Shown one piece after another: positions 1-9,013 of a DNA stretch of 34,523 nucleotides. Each line of letters opens with the position of its first letter. Position 1 is the first letter of the stretch. Origin of the DNA: Sulfurimonas sp. GTDB taxonomy: Bacteria; Campylobacterota; Campylobacteria; Campylobacterales; Sulfurimonadaceae. The stretch lies in the NCBI GenBank assembly GCA_016735225.1, contig JAERRX010000149.1, positions 1 through 34,523 of the forward strand, in the 5' to 3' direction. The position numbers and the translations under genes were made by a program. Under the pieces are notes generated by a model. The model was given only the letters and a program-made list of their open reading frames with translations. It searched no databases and had not been told where the DNA came from.

Positions 1-5
1 TAACT

Positions 6-296
6 ATGCCAACGGTAGAGAAAAGTGAAACAGCAAAACAGATAAAATCAATCACTAAATCTAAAGATAAAATATTTACTTTCTTACTTAATGAAAATAT
101 CCCACCTGATAATAATGCATCAGAGAGAGCCATACGAAATGTAAAAGTAAAACAAAAAGTATCTGGTCAATTCAAATCATATGATGGTGCAAAAAACTAT
201 GCTAATCTTAGGTCTATTATTGATACTTCTCGGAAAAGAGGCTTAAATGAATTTGAATCTTTGGTAGCTGTGATTCAGGGGGATTCTGTCTTTTAG
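6..296 (+). pseudogene. IS66-family transposase, C-terminal fragment
   Basis: ORF contains the IS66 C-terminal signature 'NNASERAIRNVKVKQKVSGQFKSYDGAKNYANLRSIIDTSRKRGLNEFESL'. It may be open past the window's 5' edge. Confidence 0.85.
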
Positions 297-318
297 ATGG
301 GGTGATTAGTTACAATAT

Positions 319-492
319 ATGAAAATATTTTATGATAGATTGAAAACAAATGGAAAACATTCAACGGTTGCTCAAATTGTAGTGATGTGTAAGATGATTC
401 TTATTGCTCACTCATTATTCAAAAATAATATCAAATTAATGATAAAATTTATGAAAAAAGTATTGGTAATTAAGCTGATTTTAACATGGTAA
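319..492 (+). pseudogene. IS110/IS116-family transposase C-terminal remnant
   Basis: My own translation (not in the supplied track): MKIFYDRLKTNGKHSTVAQIVVMCKMILIAHSLFKNNIKLMIKFMKKVLVIKLILTW*. It resembles the conserved IS110 C-terminal 'fYdrLk..GK....A..avmrKml...hsllk'. Confidence 0.65.
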
Positions 493-509
493 CTTAGAGC
501 TTTATAGAA

Positions 510-1355
510 CTATTTAAACATTGTATATTTAACAGCTAGGTTGATAAATGGACCACTGTAAGTGTCTGTTTCTTTATACCAACTGCCATCATCTTGAGAT
601 GTTTTTGAGTCCATATATAGATATTTATAACCTATATAAAAGGTAGATTTGTATGCTCCATCATTGTAAAACTCATAACCTGCTCTAGCATCTAGTGTTA
701 TAAAATAAACGGTATAGTCCATATCATCTTGCTTTCCATCATAATAAGCACCTCCACCAACACCGATAAATCTATACTTAGCAATATCTTTACGACCACT
801 AAGTGCTAAGTATGGCATAGGGATTGTACTATCAGCACCCACTTTGTCTGTTTCACCCACAAACTCTGTGCTAAAGTCAAGAACCAAAGCACCAAAACCT
901 AAAGCAACATCAGTTGTTGGGTTTTCATATATATCATAAGTTCCACTAATAGAGTAGATGCCCATCTCGATCTTTCCATTGACAACATCACCTTTAGGTA
1001 TGATGTTATCTTTTATGAAAATATCTTGTTTTGCTTGAAATGAACCTTTGTAAACACCTTTACTTGCGGAAAAAAATAGATTCCAATTTTTCCACTCACC
1101 AGAAAATGCTAGTGAATTACTTGCAGCATAGTTGTCCATTCCTATAGCATCATAATCAAGCTTATAGTTGGTATCATGTTTGGCATCGTAAGCGGTAAAT
1201 CCTCCGCCTAGTTTAAGATAACTAACTCTTAAGCCAGCAGCAAAGTCCCATGCCTCTTCTTGCTCTTTAGCATCTAGTATTTTAAAATCTTCTGCTTCAA
1301 TAGTGGAGATAAAAACTTGACTAAACAAGACAAGTAGTAAAATTATTTTTTTCAT
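510..1355 (-). CDS. Probable outer-membrane beta-barrel protein with signal peptide
   Basis: N-terminal signal peptide (MKKIILLLVLFSQVFISTIEA), alternating aromatic/polar strands, terminal aromatic 'YTMFK'. Confidence 0.55.
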   Translation of the reverse strand: MKKIILLLVLFSQVFISTIEAEDFKILDAKEQEEAWDFAAGLRVSYLKLGGGFTAYDAKHDTNYKLDYDAIGMDNYAASNSLAFSGEWKNWNLFFSASKGVYKGSFQAKQDIFIKDNIIPKGDVVNGKIEMGIYSISGTYDIYENPTTDVALGFGALVLDFSTEFVGETDKVGADSTIPMPYLALSGRKDIAKYRFIGVGGGAYYDGKQDDMDYTVYFITLDARAGYEFYNDGAYKSTFYIGYKYLYMDSKTSQDDGSWYKETDTYSGPFINLAVKYTMFK

Positions 1356-1372
1356 TTAAAACTTCACTTATT

Positions 1373-2143
1373 CTAGTCTAAAAATTGTATATTTACAGCC
1401 ATGTAAACCTGTTGTTTAGCTTGACCTTCACCTCTGTTTGCAACTGAGAACTGTGGCTCAACAAACACATTATATACCATTTTTTTTCTTTTAAAGATAT
1501 GCCCAAAACCTACACCGATCGGTACATTGTATGAGTCATTTTCTATGTTGTATGTCCATATTGGTGCGGCTCTTACATAGTTTCCGCCACCTAGTTGATA
1601 AAATGCTATGGGTTGTAATACTGCACTATTTACCGTTTCTCTATCATCTTCACCAGCAAAGCTATGTTGCCATGTCAGAAGATAGCCATATTGAAATGTT
1701 GCTGATTCTGCATTAAAAAGTATATTCATTAGACCTGCTGAATACTTTTGGCTCCCTAGCTTATCATTGCCAGCTGTTGGAAGAGTTATCTGTGGTCCAA
1801 AACCAAAACTAATTGATGGGTTTCCAACATCCATGATATATGATGCCCATAGGTTTAAGTCACCTAAAGAGGTCTCTTTACCGCCTGACTCTGATACGGG
1901 AAAAGTGTTTAGAGGGAGAGAGCCTCTTATTAGCCAGCTAGTATCTTCGATAGAAACAGGATAAGCAAGTCTTAGCCAACCTTGATTTGCATCTTCATCA
2001 GTGTCTGTCATCTCGCCTATGTAATAGTTTTGGATGTTAAAGGCTCTAATAGTAGCGATAGGATTGTTAGCTTGAGCATCATCGTTTGCTAAAAGTGTAG
2101 AAAAAGAGAAGATTGACAAGAGTAATAATTTTATAAATTTCAT
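1373..2143 (-). CDS. Secreted/outer-membrane protein of unknown function (transporter-like beta-barrel)
   Basis: Signal peptide MKFIKLLLLSIFSFSTLLA; beta-strand-rich, e.g. 'SFGFGPQITLPTAG...'; same strand and 17 nt upstream of the 510..1355 gene. Confidence 0.5.
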   Translation of the reverse strand: MKFIKLLLLSIFSFSTLLANDDAQANNPIATIRAFNIQNYYIGEMTDTDEDANQGWLRLAYPVSIEDTSWLIRGSLPLNTFPVSESGGKETSLGDLNLWASYIMDVGNPSISFGFGPQITLPTAGNDKLGSQKYSAGLMNILFNAESATFQYGYLLTWQHSFAGEDDRETVNSAVLQPIAFYQLGGGNYVRAAPIWTYNIENDSYNVPIGVGFGHIFKRKKMVYNVFVEPQFSVANRGEGQAKQQVYMAVNIQFLD

Positions 2144-2156
2144 TTTGTTCCTTTGT

Positions 2157-2186
2157 GCTTAGCACATGTATAGCTTTTTGCTAAGC
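2157..2186 (-). other. Intercistronic inverted repeat just upstream of the 1373..2143 gene
   Basis: Arms GCTTAGCA (2157-2164) and TGCTAAGC (2179-2186), perfect 8 bp, 14-nt loop; the minus strand then reads ACAAAGGAACAAAATG (SD and start). Confidence 0.5.
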
Positions 2187-2222
2187 GAACAGAAATACTG
2201 CTCACTTAGCATATAGCTTTGT

Positions 2223-4235
2223 TTACGGTTCTACTATATTAAACCAAAATTTAAATTTATCTATTTTAGTTAAGAATTTATTAAATGCTTCTTTGTCTCC
2301 ACTAACTTTTATAGCACCTGATTTCATCAATTCTTCAAAAGTTGCTTCGCCTAAGCTTGTTTTATCCAAATCACTTCTGTTGAGAGTTATAGTAGCTGTA
2401 ACATCTTCTGAGATAAGTGAGTCAACACGAGGAGTAACAACTCCATCTTCGATGATTAGAGATCCTCTTTCTGCAACATCAGGCAAAATAATGTTGAAGT
2501 TATATTTCATCTCTTGTGCTTCTTTATCAGTACCGATAAATCTCATAGCAATATAGTTTAAGTATAAATCTAAAGACATTCCTCTAACCATATCAGGACC
2601 TGACATATCTGTTGAAGGTAGAACTTTAACTCCTGTTCTTAGCTCTTTTACAGCTGTTAAGTAGTAGTTTCTCCAAGCACCTGACTCTGTTTGATAAGCT
2701 AACTGCTCATAAGCATCAGCCAATAAATTTTTAGCATCTTGGTTTTTAGGTTCAGCAAATACTAGTTTGTTAAGAACTTCTCCAACCCAACGATACTCTC
2801 CTTTATCATATGATTTTTTAGCATTTAACAAGACTGCATCAGCCCCACCCATGAACTCAACATACTTTTTGCCTGATTCAACTGGCGGTAGTGGATTTAA
2901 GTTTGCAGGATTACCATCAAACCAACCAAAATATAGCTCATATTCAGCTTTGATATTGTGACTCATTGTCCCATAATAATCTCTATTTGCAAATGTTTTA
3001 TCTAGTGACTCTGGTAGTTTTAACATCTCTGAAATCTCTTTTGGAGTGTAACCATGGTTGGCTAAACGCAAAGTTTGATCGTGAGTAAATCTATATAAAC
3101 CTCTTGCTTTTTCTAAAAACTTAGTAATTTCTTTGTTACCCCAAGTTGGCCAATGGTGTGATCCAAAAGATACTTCCATATCATCGCCCCATTTTACTAA
3201 AGCTAGATCTATATAACTACTCCATTTTTGACCATTTCTTACTTTTGCACCTCGTAGAGTGTATAAGTTGTGAAAGTTATGAGTTATGATCTCTGCTTGA
3301 CAAAATGTTTTTAAGTCTGTGAAATAAAATATCATCTCTGATGGTGCTTCTGCTTCAGGAGTATAGACAAACTCAACATTTAAACCATCAACGACTTTAG
3401 TTATTCCAGTTTCACTACTTATGATTATAGTTGGATCAATAATGCCAGCTTTTCCTGTTGATAGAGTTTGCCCTAAGCCACTACCTATCATTCCTTTTGC
3501 ATCTTTTTTTAGCAAGTTACCATACATGTATGTAGATCTTCGTCCCATCGCATTTCCTGCCATGATGTTTTCGTTAACAGCATCATCAAACAAACCTTTT
3601 GGTCCATATAGTTTAACTTTACCACTTTCTATGTCTGCAACATCAACAACACCACGGATACCACCGAAGTGATCGATATGTGAGTGTGTGAATATGATCG
3701 CACTTACAGGTCGAAAACCTAACTCTTTGTTGATAAGATCTAGTGATGCTTTTGCAGTTTCAGCAGAAACAAGTGGGTCGATCACAATCCAACCTGTATC
3801 ACCTTCTATAAAAGATATATTTGAAAGGTCAAAACCTCTCACCTGATATACACGATCAGTAACTTTAAACAGACCATTGATACTGTTAAGTTTAGATTGT
3901 CTCCATAGACTTGGGTTTGTAGTTGAAGGAGCTTCATCTTTGATGAAGTCAAATTGTTTCATACTATAAACAACTTCTCCATTTTCATCTTTTATCTCTC
4001 CGCTATCTAAAGTAGCAATAAAGCCTTTGTTTGCGTTTTCAAAGTCAGTTCTGTCTTCAAATGGAAGATAAGACTTTAGAGCATCATTTTTCTTTTTAGT
4101 AAATGAAGTAGACTCTTTTTGAGTCTTGTCAGTTTTTATCTGTAAAACTTCTTTTTTTACATCGGTCTTAGTAGTGTTACAAGCTGTAAAAAATAGTGCA
4201 GTTGCTACACCTAAAGTAATCGCTGTTGATTTCAT
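2223..4235 (-). CDS. SdsA-type (linear/primary) alkylsulfatase, MBL-fold, predicted lipoprotein
   Basis: MBL motif THSHIDHFGG; further type III sulfatase motifs 'EAPSEM', 'HNLYTLRGAKVRNGQKWSSYID', 'SHHWPTWG'; lipobox-like 'FFTAC'. Confidence 0.85.
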   Translation of the reverse strand: MKSTAITLGVATALFFTACNTTKTDVKKEVLQIKTDKTQKESTSFTKKKNDALKSYLPFEDRTDFENANKGFIATLDSGEIKDENGEVVYSMKQFDFIKDEAPSTTNPSLWRQSKLNSINGLFKVTDRVYQVRGFDLSNISFIEGDTGWIVIDPLVSAETAKASLDLINKELGFRPVSAIIFTHSHIDHFGGIRGVVDVADIESGKVKLYGPKGLFDDAVNENIMAGNAMGRRSTYMYGNLLKKDAKGMIGSGLGQTLSTGKAGIIDPTIIISSETGITKVVDGLNVEFVYTPEAEAPSEMIFYFTDLKTFCQAEIITHNFHNLYTLRGAKVRNGQKWSSYIDLALVKWGDDMEVSFGSHHWPTWGNKEITKFLEKARGLYRFTHDQTLRLANHGYTPKEISEMLKLPESLDKTFANRDYYGTMSHNIKAEYELYFGWFDGNPANLNPLPPVESGKKYVEFMGGADAVLLNAKKSYDKGEYRWVGEVLNKLVFAEPKNQDAKNLLADAYEQLAYQTESGAWRNYYLTAVKELRTGVKVLPSTDMSGPDMVRGMSLDLYLNYIAMRFIGTDKEAQEMKYNFNIILPDVAERGSLIIEDGVVTPRVDSLISEDVTATITLNRSDLDKTSLGEATFEELMKSGAIKVSGDKEAFNKFLTKIDKFKFWFNIVEP

Positions 4236-4254
4236 TGTATTAATTTCCTTTTAA

Positions 4255-4276
4255 GTTTGGAGCATTAGCTCCAAAC
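4255..4276 (-). other. Intercistronic hairpin upstream of the alkylsulfatase RBS
   Basis: GTTTGGAGC-ATTA-GCTCCAAAC: perfect 9-bp stem with 4-nt loop, followed on the minus strand by AAAAGGAAATTAATACAATG. Confidence 0.6.
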
Positions 4277-4298
4277 ATGATCTATACTGATGATTATA

Positions 4299-5762
4299 TT
4301 ATTTTATCAATTCCACATCGTTAAACTGCCATTTTTTTGTAAAAACAGCATCTTTAGGACCATAAAAACGAGCCATCATAAAGAACTTATGACCTTTTTT
4401 TGTAGGTATCCAGTTAGCTTTTTTGCCTCTTGGTGCTTTTGGTCCTATATATATATCTGTAGTTCCATCTCTATTTACCTTAAAGCCTTTGTCTAAAGAA
4501 CTAACTCCAGCAGAGGGAACATTTCGGATAAATCCTGCTGTTTTCATGTCGTAAGCAGTAAGTGCCCAAAACATTTCTACAGGAACATTTGCTGGAACTC
4601 TTAGCTTATAGTTTTTACCACCATCAAGCCAAGCACCCTCTTTATCTTTAGCTACATTGAGATAAAAACTAGTGGCACCAAGATGTTTAATACTGCTAAA
4701 TGCCATGTAATATAGAGCGCCTCGACGGTTATAATCTAGGTGGCTTGCATATTCGAATATAAAGCTATGAAGTGTCGGTGGCATTGCATTAGTCCATCTT
4801 TTACCTTCATAATAAGGAGGTATCATATCTCCATTGTGGTATAAAAATGCCATATATTCATGTGCATCTTTTGCAGCATCATCTAAGATAGCATCACGAC
4901 GAGCATTGGTCTTGTAAGGTTGCCCTTTACTGATACCCATAGCCTCTAACATACCCATCATTGCTAAGTCTTTATCTTCAAGATATTCTTCTTCAAGAAT
5001 TTCATGTAGATTACGATATAAACCAGCATCAAACTTAACTATTCCATCGATATCTTTACCTGTTAGGTCAATATGACGAGTTGCTTTTGGATTGGCTGCT
5101 TGGGAAAAAGGATAAACTTCGATCTTCTTAATCAGATCAATTGCTTTTTTAAGTGTCTCTTTCTTCTTATCCTTCATGATAGTACGTAAAAAAGTAAAAC
5201 CATGGTAAGTACTTTGTTGAAATACTATATAACCAGAATGTGGAATATACCCTTTGTAGTTTGGTGGAATCATTAGATATTTTGCACCCAAGCCATGATC
5301 CTCACCATCCGCACCATAATCTTCAATAGGAGCATGCCAAGAATTTAGAAGTGTACCATACAGTACAATATCATTTTCACTAGCTGGGATCTTAACAACT
5401 ACTGGACCATCGTGTAGATCCCAAAAGAAATTTACATATTGAGTAGTATTGTTTGGTGTTGGGATAGCTCTCTTCCAATCTTGTATCTCCCCATGATAAA
5501 CAACATCGCCATTGTATTTCATACCCACCGCTTTATGTAGTGAATCATATATAGCCTTGTAGTTCATAAGAGGTTGAGCCCAAATAGCAATCTCTACTGC
5601 ACGACGATGTAGAGCTTCTTCTATCATTGTCATATTGCTAGGAGCTTTATGAGGAGCATATATTTCCAGTGCATCTTGCTTATCTTGAGAGGCATGAAGC
5701 CCACTAAACGAACCATAAATCACAAATAGCGTTAAGGCTATTACTTTGATACTTTTCTTCAC
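4299..5762 (-). CDS. DUF1254/DUF1214 domain-containing exported protein
   Basis: Signal peptide; 'FFWDLHDGPVVVKIPASE...LYGTLLNSWHAPIEDYG' and C-terminal 'ANWIPTKKGHKFFMMARFYGP' typical of DUF1254/DUF1214 proteins. Confidence 0.8.
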   Translation of the reverse strand: MKKSIKVIALTLFVIYGSFSGLHASQDKQDALEIYAPHKAPSNMTMIEEALHRRAVEIAIWAQPLMNYKAIYDSLHKAVGMKYNGDVVYHGEIQDWKRAIPTPNNTTQYVNFFWDLHDGPVVVKIPASENDIVLYGTLLNSWHAPIEDYGADGEDHGLGAKYLMIPPNYKGYIPHSGYIVFQQSTYHGFTFLRTIMKDKKKETLKKAIDLIKKIEVYPFSQAANPKATRHIDLTGKDIDGIVKFDAGLYRNLHEILEEEYLEDKDLAMMGMLEAMGISKGQPYKTNARRDAILDDAAKDAHEYMAFLYHNGDMIPPYYEGKRWTNAMPPTLHSFIFEYASHLDYNRRGALYYMAFSSIKHLGATSFYLNVAKDKEGAWLDGGKNYKLRVPANVPVEMFWALTAYDMKTAGFIRNVPSAGVSSLDKGFKVNRDGTTDIYIGPKAPRGKKANWIPTKKGHKFFMMARFYGPKDAVFTKKWQFNDVELIK

Positions 5763-5861
5763 TTTATTTTTCCTTTAAGTATTTTCTAATCTAATATTTA
5801 GAATATTAGAAGTTACACATAAAAACTATAGCAAAAGATATTGTCAAAAAACTGGCATTTT

Positions 5862-6548
5862 CTAAATTGAGTCAATTTTATATCCTTCGCCATAAATATT
5901 CTCTATCAATTCTTCGGGGAACTTTTTTCTCACTCTTTTTAAAATATGACTGAGTGAACTATAAGCAACACTATACTCTTCATCTCCCCATATCAAATTT
6001 ACTATGCTTTGAAAAGAAACTATTTTGTTTGGCTGTTTTACCATAAACTCTAACAGCATCTTCTCTCGTTTGGTTAAATGTATTATCTTATCATGATATA
6101 AAAGTATCTGTTCTTCTATTTTCCATATATAATTATTTTGAAGTTTGATAATATTTTTTTTATCAATTTTCTCATAGCTTAGAGCCATCTCTTCAAACAG
6201 AGCAAGAAGCTTTTTATAGGGTACTGGTTTTATAAGATACTGAGAAAGACCCAATGTTATCGCACTAAGTAATTTTTGTTGATCAGAATAAGCACTTAAA
6301 ATGATGATGGCTGTATTTTTATCATATTTTCTTATTTGCTCCACTACTTTGAGTCCATCTATCTTAGGTATATTGATATCGACTAGCATCATATCGGGAG
6401 AATATTTTTCATACATTTGAAGTGCCTCTTCCCCATCAGATGCTTCATAAATTTTTTTAAATTTTTGTCTTAGAACACGAACAAACTGTTGACGCAACTC
6501 ATCATCATCTTCTATATATAGAAGTGTTAAGTCGGCTATATTACTCAT
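5862..6548 (-). CDS. OmpR-type response regulator (REC + winged helix)
   Basis: 'LLYIEDDDELRQQFVRVLR', 'DMMLVDINIPKIDG' phospho-acceptor region, 'YLIKPV', C-terminal winged helix '...GYKIDSI'. Confidence 0.9.
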   Translation of the reverse strand: MSNIADLTLLYIEDDDELRQQFVRVLRQKFKKIYEASDGEEALQMYEKYSPDMMLVDINIPKIDGLKVVEQIRKYDKNTAIIILSAYSDQQKLLSAITLGLSQYLIKPVPYKKLLALFEEMALSYEKIDKKNIIKLQNNYIWKIEEQILLYHDKIIHLTKREKMLLEFMVKQPNKIVSFQSIVNLIWGDEEYSVAYSSLSHILKRVRKKFPEELIENIYGEGYKIDSI

Positions 6549-8211
6549 TTTCTACCTTATCTAGTGTTATTAAAACTTCACTTCCTTTTTTAGTGTTGGA
6601 TATAGAAAGTTCACCATTCATATTTCTCTCTATAATCATTTTAGAGATATACAAACCAAGCCCTGAACCACCGCTATTTTCTTTTGTAGTAAAATAGGGG
6701 TCAAATACTTTATCTAGTATCTTTGCATCTAAAGAACCTGCATTATCAGAGATTTGAACATATCCTTTAGTACCATTAGTAAAAAGTTTTATGTCTATAG
6801 TAGGGTTTTGAATTTGCTTCTCTTGTAGTGCATCTTTGGCATTGCTAATGATACCCAAGATAACCTGCTGAAATTCACTAGGATAACCAAGCACAGAGAA
6901 GCTATTTCCATCTTTTGTGACCTGTATACCATTTTCTTCTAGTTGATTTAGTTTAAGGTTAGAAACAGATTGAATTTTTTCCATCACATCAAAAAGTCTT
7001 TTCTTTTTGTCTATTTTATAAAAATTTTGAAAATCATCAATAGTTTGGGACATATACTGAATGATTTCACTGTTTTCATGAACGAAATGTTTTACAAAAT
7101 CTTTACTTATTTTTTTTTCTTTACAATCCTCTTCAAGCATCTCAATATTGATATGTAGAGTACTGAGTGGACGTCTCCACTGATGAGCAATAGTTCCCAA
7201 CATCTCACCCATAGCCGCCAGTTTTGTTTTTTCTAAAAGCATGGCATCTTTATAGTGTATCTCTTGTAGTTTTACAGAGATCTCATGTTTTAAATTTTGA
7301 TTGAAGTTTTTAAGTTTAAGTTCCGCTTCTTTTCGCCTTTTTACCTCTTTAAGTAGTTTTCGCACCCAATAAAAACTTACCATTAAAATGATAAAAAACA
7401 AAGAAACTATTTTTATTATTAGTGCATAATTAAATTCATTTTCTACTCGCACCGCTATCCAGCCATGTACAATATCTCTAACCTCTTGTTCTTCAATAGT
7501 ATCGACCGCTTTATTTATGATATGTAAAAGTTCTTTGTCATCTTTTTGCACACCAATACTACCGCCTCTAGGAATAGGGTTGATTTTATTTATAATCTTC
7601 AACTCATTTGTGTAAAGGTTGAGGATATTATAGGCTAAAGAGTAGGTTTCATCTGCATACCCATATACTTGATTTTCTGCAACTAGCCTAAGTCCCTCTT
7701 CGATAGAGTCAACCATAACTATTTGTATATTGGGAAACTTCTGTTTTACAAAGGTCTTAACACTTAACTGCCCTTTTAAAAAGGCTATCTTCTTAGTGTC
7801 AAGACTATTAAATAAAGGTTCGTTTATTCTTGTAGCAATACCTATAAATAGTTCAAATATTTTCTTACTTGGTATCAAATGCGAATGCTTGTTAGGTGAT
7901 GTCACAATAATAGCTGAAATATCAACTTTTTTCTCTCTACTGAGTTCTATACACTCCTCCCATGTTTGAACAGATATATATCGAAATGGTATAGGTATTG
8001 TTTTTTCCACTAAAGACATGACCTCTGGCAATATACCTATGTTTTCTCCATCTTTGTAACCAAAGAGAGGTAAACCTTTAGGACTAAAACAAAGTGTTAT
8101 CTCTTTTTTTTCTTTCATGTAGTTTTGTTCTTCTGGTGTAAATATAATTGTTTCACTTGCATAAGTAACAAAGGAGAAAACAAAGAGTAAGAAGAGTTGT
8201 TTAAATGTCAT
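6541..8211 (-). CDS. Sensor histidine kinase with periplasmic SBP_bac_3-like sensor domain
   Basis: Signal peptide, SBP-like N-terminal half, TM segment, H-box 'GTIAHQWRRPLSTLHINIEML', G-boxes 'FTTKENSGGSGLGLYISK'; overlaps the response regulator by 8 nt. Confidence 0.9.
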   Translation of the reverse strand: MTFKQLFLLFVFSFVTYASETIIFTPEEQNYMKEKKEITLCFSPKGLPLFGYKDGENIGILPEVMSLVEKTIPIPFRYISVQTWEECIELSREKKVDISAIIVTSPNKHSHLIPSKKIFELFIGIATRINEPLFNSLDTKKIAFLKGQLSVKTFVKQKFPNIQIVMVDSIEEGLRLVAENQVYGYADETYSLAYNILNLYTNELKIINKINPIPRGGSIGVQKDDKELLHIINKAVDTIEEQEVRDIVHGWIAVRVENEFNYALIIKIVSLFFIILMVSFYWVRKLLKEVKRRKEAELKLKNFNQNLKHEISVKLQEIHYKDAMLLEKTKLAAMGEMLGTIAHQWRRPLSTLHINIEMLEEDCKEKKISKDFVKHFVHENSEIIQYMSQTIDDFQNFYKIDKKKRLFDVMEKIQSVSNLKLNQLEENGIQVTKDGNSFSVLGYPSEFQQVILGIISNAKDALQEKQIQNPTIDIKLFTNGTKGYVQISDNAGSLDAKILDKVFDPYFTTKENSGGSGLGLYISKMIIERNMNGELSISNTKKGSEVLITLDKVENE

Positions 8212-8247
8212 GTTTTTATTATATCAGAATAGATTTTAAGCACTTGC

Positions 8248-8550
8248 TTAACTCTCTTTTGACAACTCTAACAGTAGATCTCTAATTTCACTTTTATCAA
8301 AGTAGATATTTAATGCCAACTCACTATTAAACTTTTTTAAAAGTTGATTTTTTTTAGACATTCTAAGCTCTTTGTCATCTTTTAAAAGAGCTAGTTCATC
8401 TTTTAGCTGTTTTTTATATCTGTTGATAATATCTTCTTTGCTTTGTATAGAACTATTTACTTTTACTGACTTAGAACTACGAAATGTAACTACTACAATA
8501 AGTATAAGTCCTATGATTCCTACTATTGAGTATAAAACCTCATCATTCAT
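8248..8550 (-). CDS. Small membrane protein of unknown function
   Basis: N-terminal TM helix 'LYSIVGIIGLILIVVVTF' then a charged helical region; overlaps the 3' end of the DUF188 gene by 8 nt. Confidence 0.6.
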   Translation of the reverse strand: MNDEVLYSIVGIIGLILIVVVTFRSSKSVKVNSSIQSKEDIINRYKKQLKDELALLKDDKELRMSKKNQLLKKFNSELALNIYFDKSEIRDLLLELSKES

Positions 8551-9013
8551 GTTCTGTCTTTATCTGCTTTTGTTTACTTAAAAAAGAGTTTAGTTGATTG
8601 GCAAATTGTTGTGCATCTTTAGTGCTAAAAGGTTTTGGTCCTTTTGTGAGTTCGCCACTATCTCTTATCTGTGCCATCAAGTCTCTCATGGCAAGGTATT
8701 GCTTTATATTATCTACACTATAAAGCTCTCCTCTATGGTCTATAGCATGGGCATTTTTTGTTATGACTCTATCTGCTAGTGGAATATCTGCTGTTATGAC
8801 TAGGTCACCAGCTTTGAGCATCTCTACTATTTTATCATCAGCTTCGTCAGCTCCAGCATCTACTATGATGTAGGTTATAAACTTACTTTTACCAATATCT
8901 ATCTTTTTGTTAGCAACTACATAGGTATCGATTTGAAGCCTTGTTATAGCACGATAGATAATTGGCTTTAAAATATTTGGAAAAGCATCTCCATCTATAT
9001 AAATATCAATCAT
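8543..9013 (-). CDS. YaiI/YqxD family protein (DUF188)
   Basis: 'IYIDGDAFPN', 'VDAGADEADDKIVEML..GDLVITADIPLADRVI', 'HRGELYS' typical of DUF188. Confidence 0.9.
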   Translation of the reverse strand: MIDIYIDGDAFPNILKPIIYRAITRLQIDTYVVANKKIDIGKSKFITYIIVDAGADEADDKIVEMLKAGDLVITADIPLADRVITKNAHAIDHRGELYSVDNIKQYLAMRDLMAQIRDSGELTKGPKPFSTKDAQQFANQLNSFLSKQKQIKTEHE

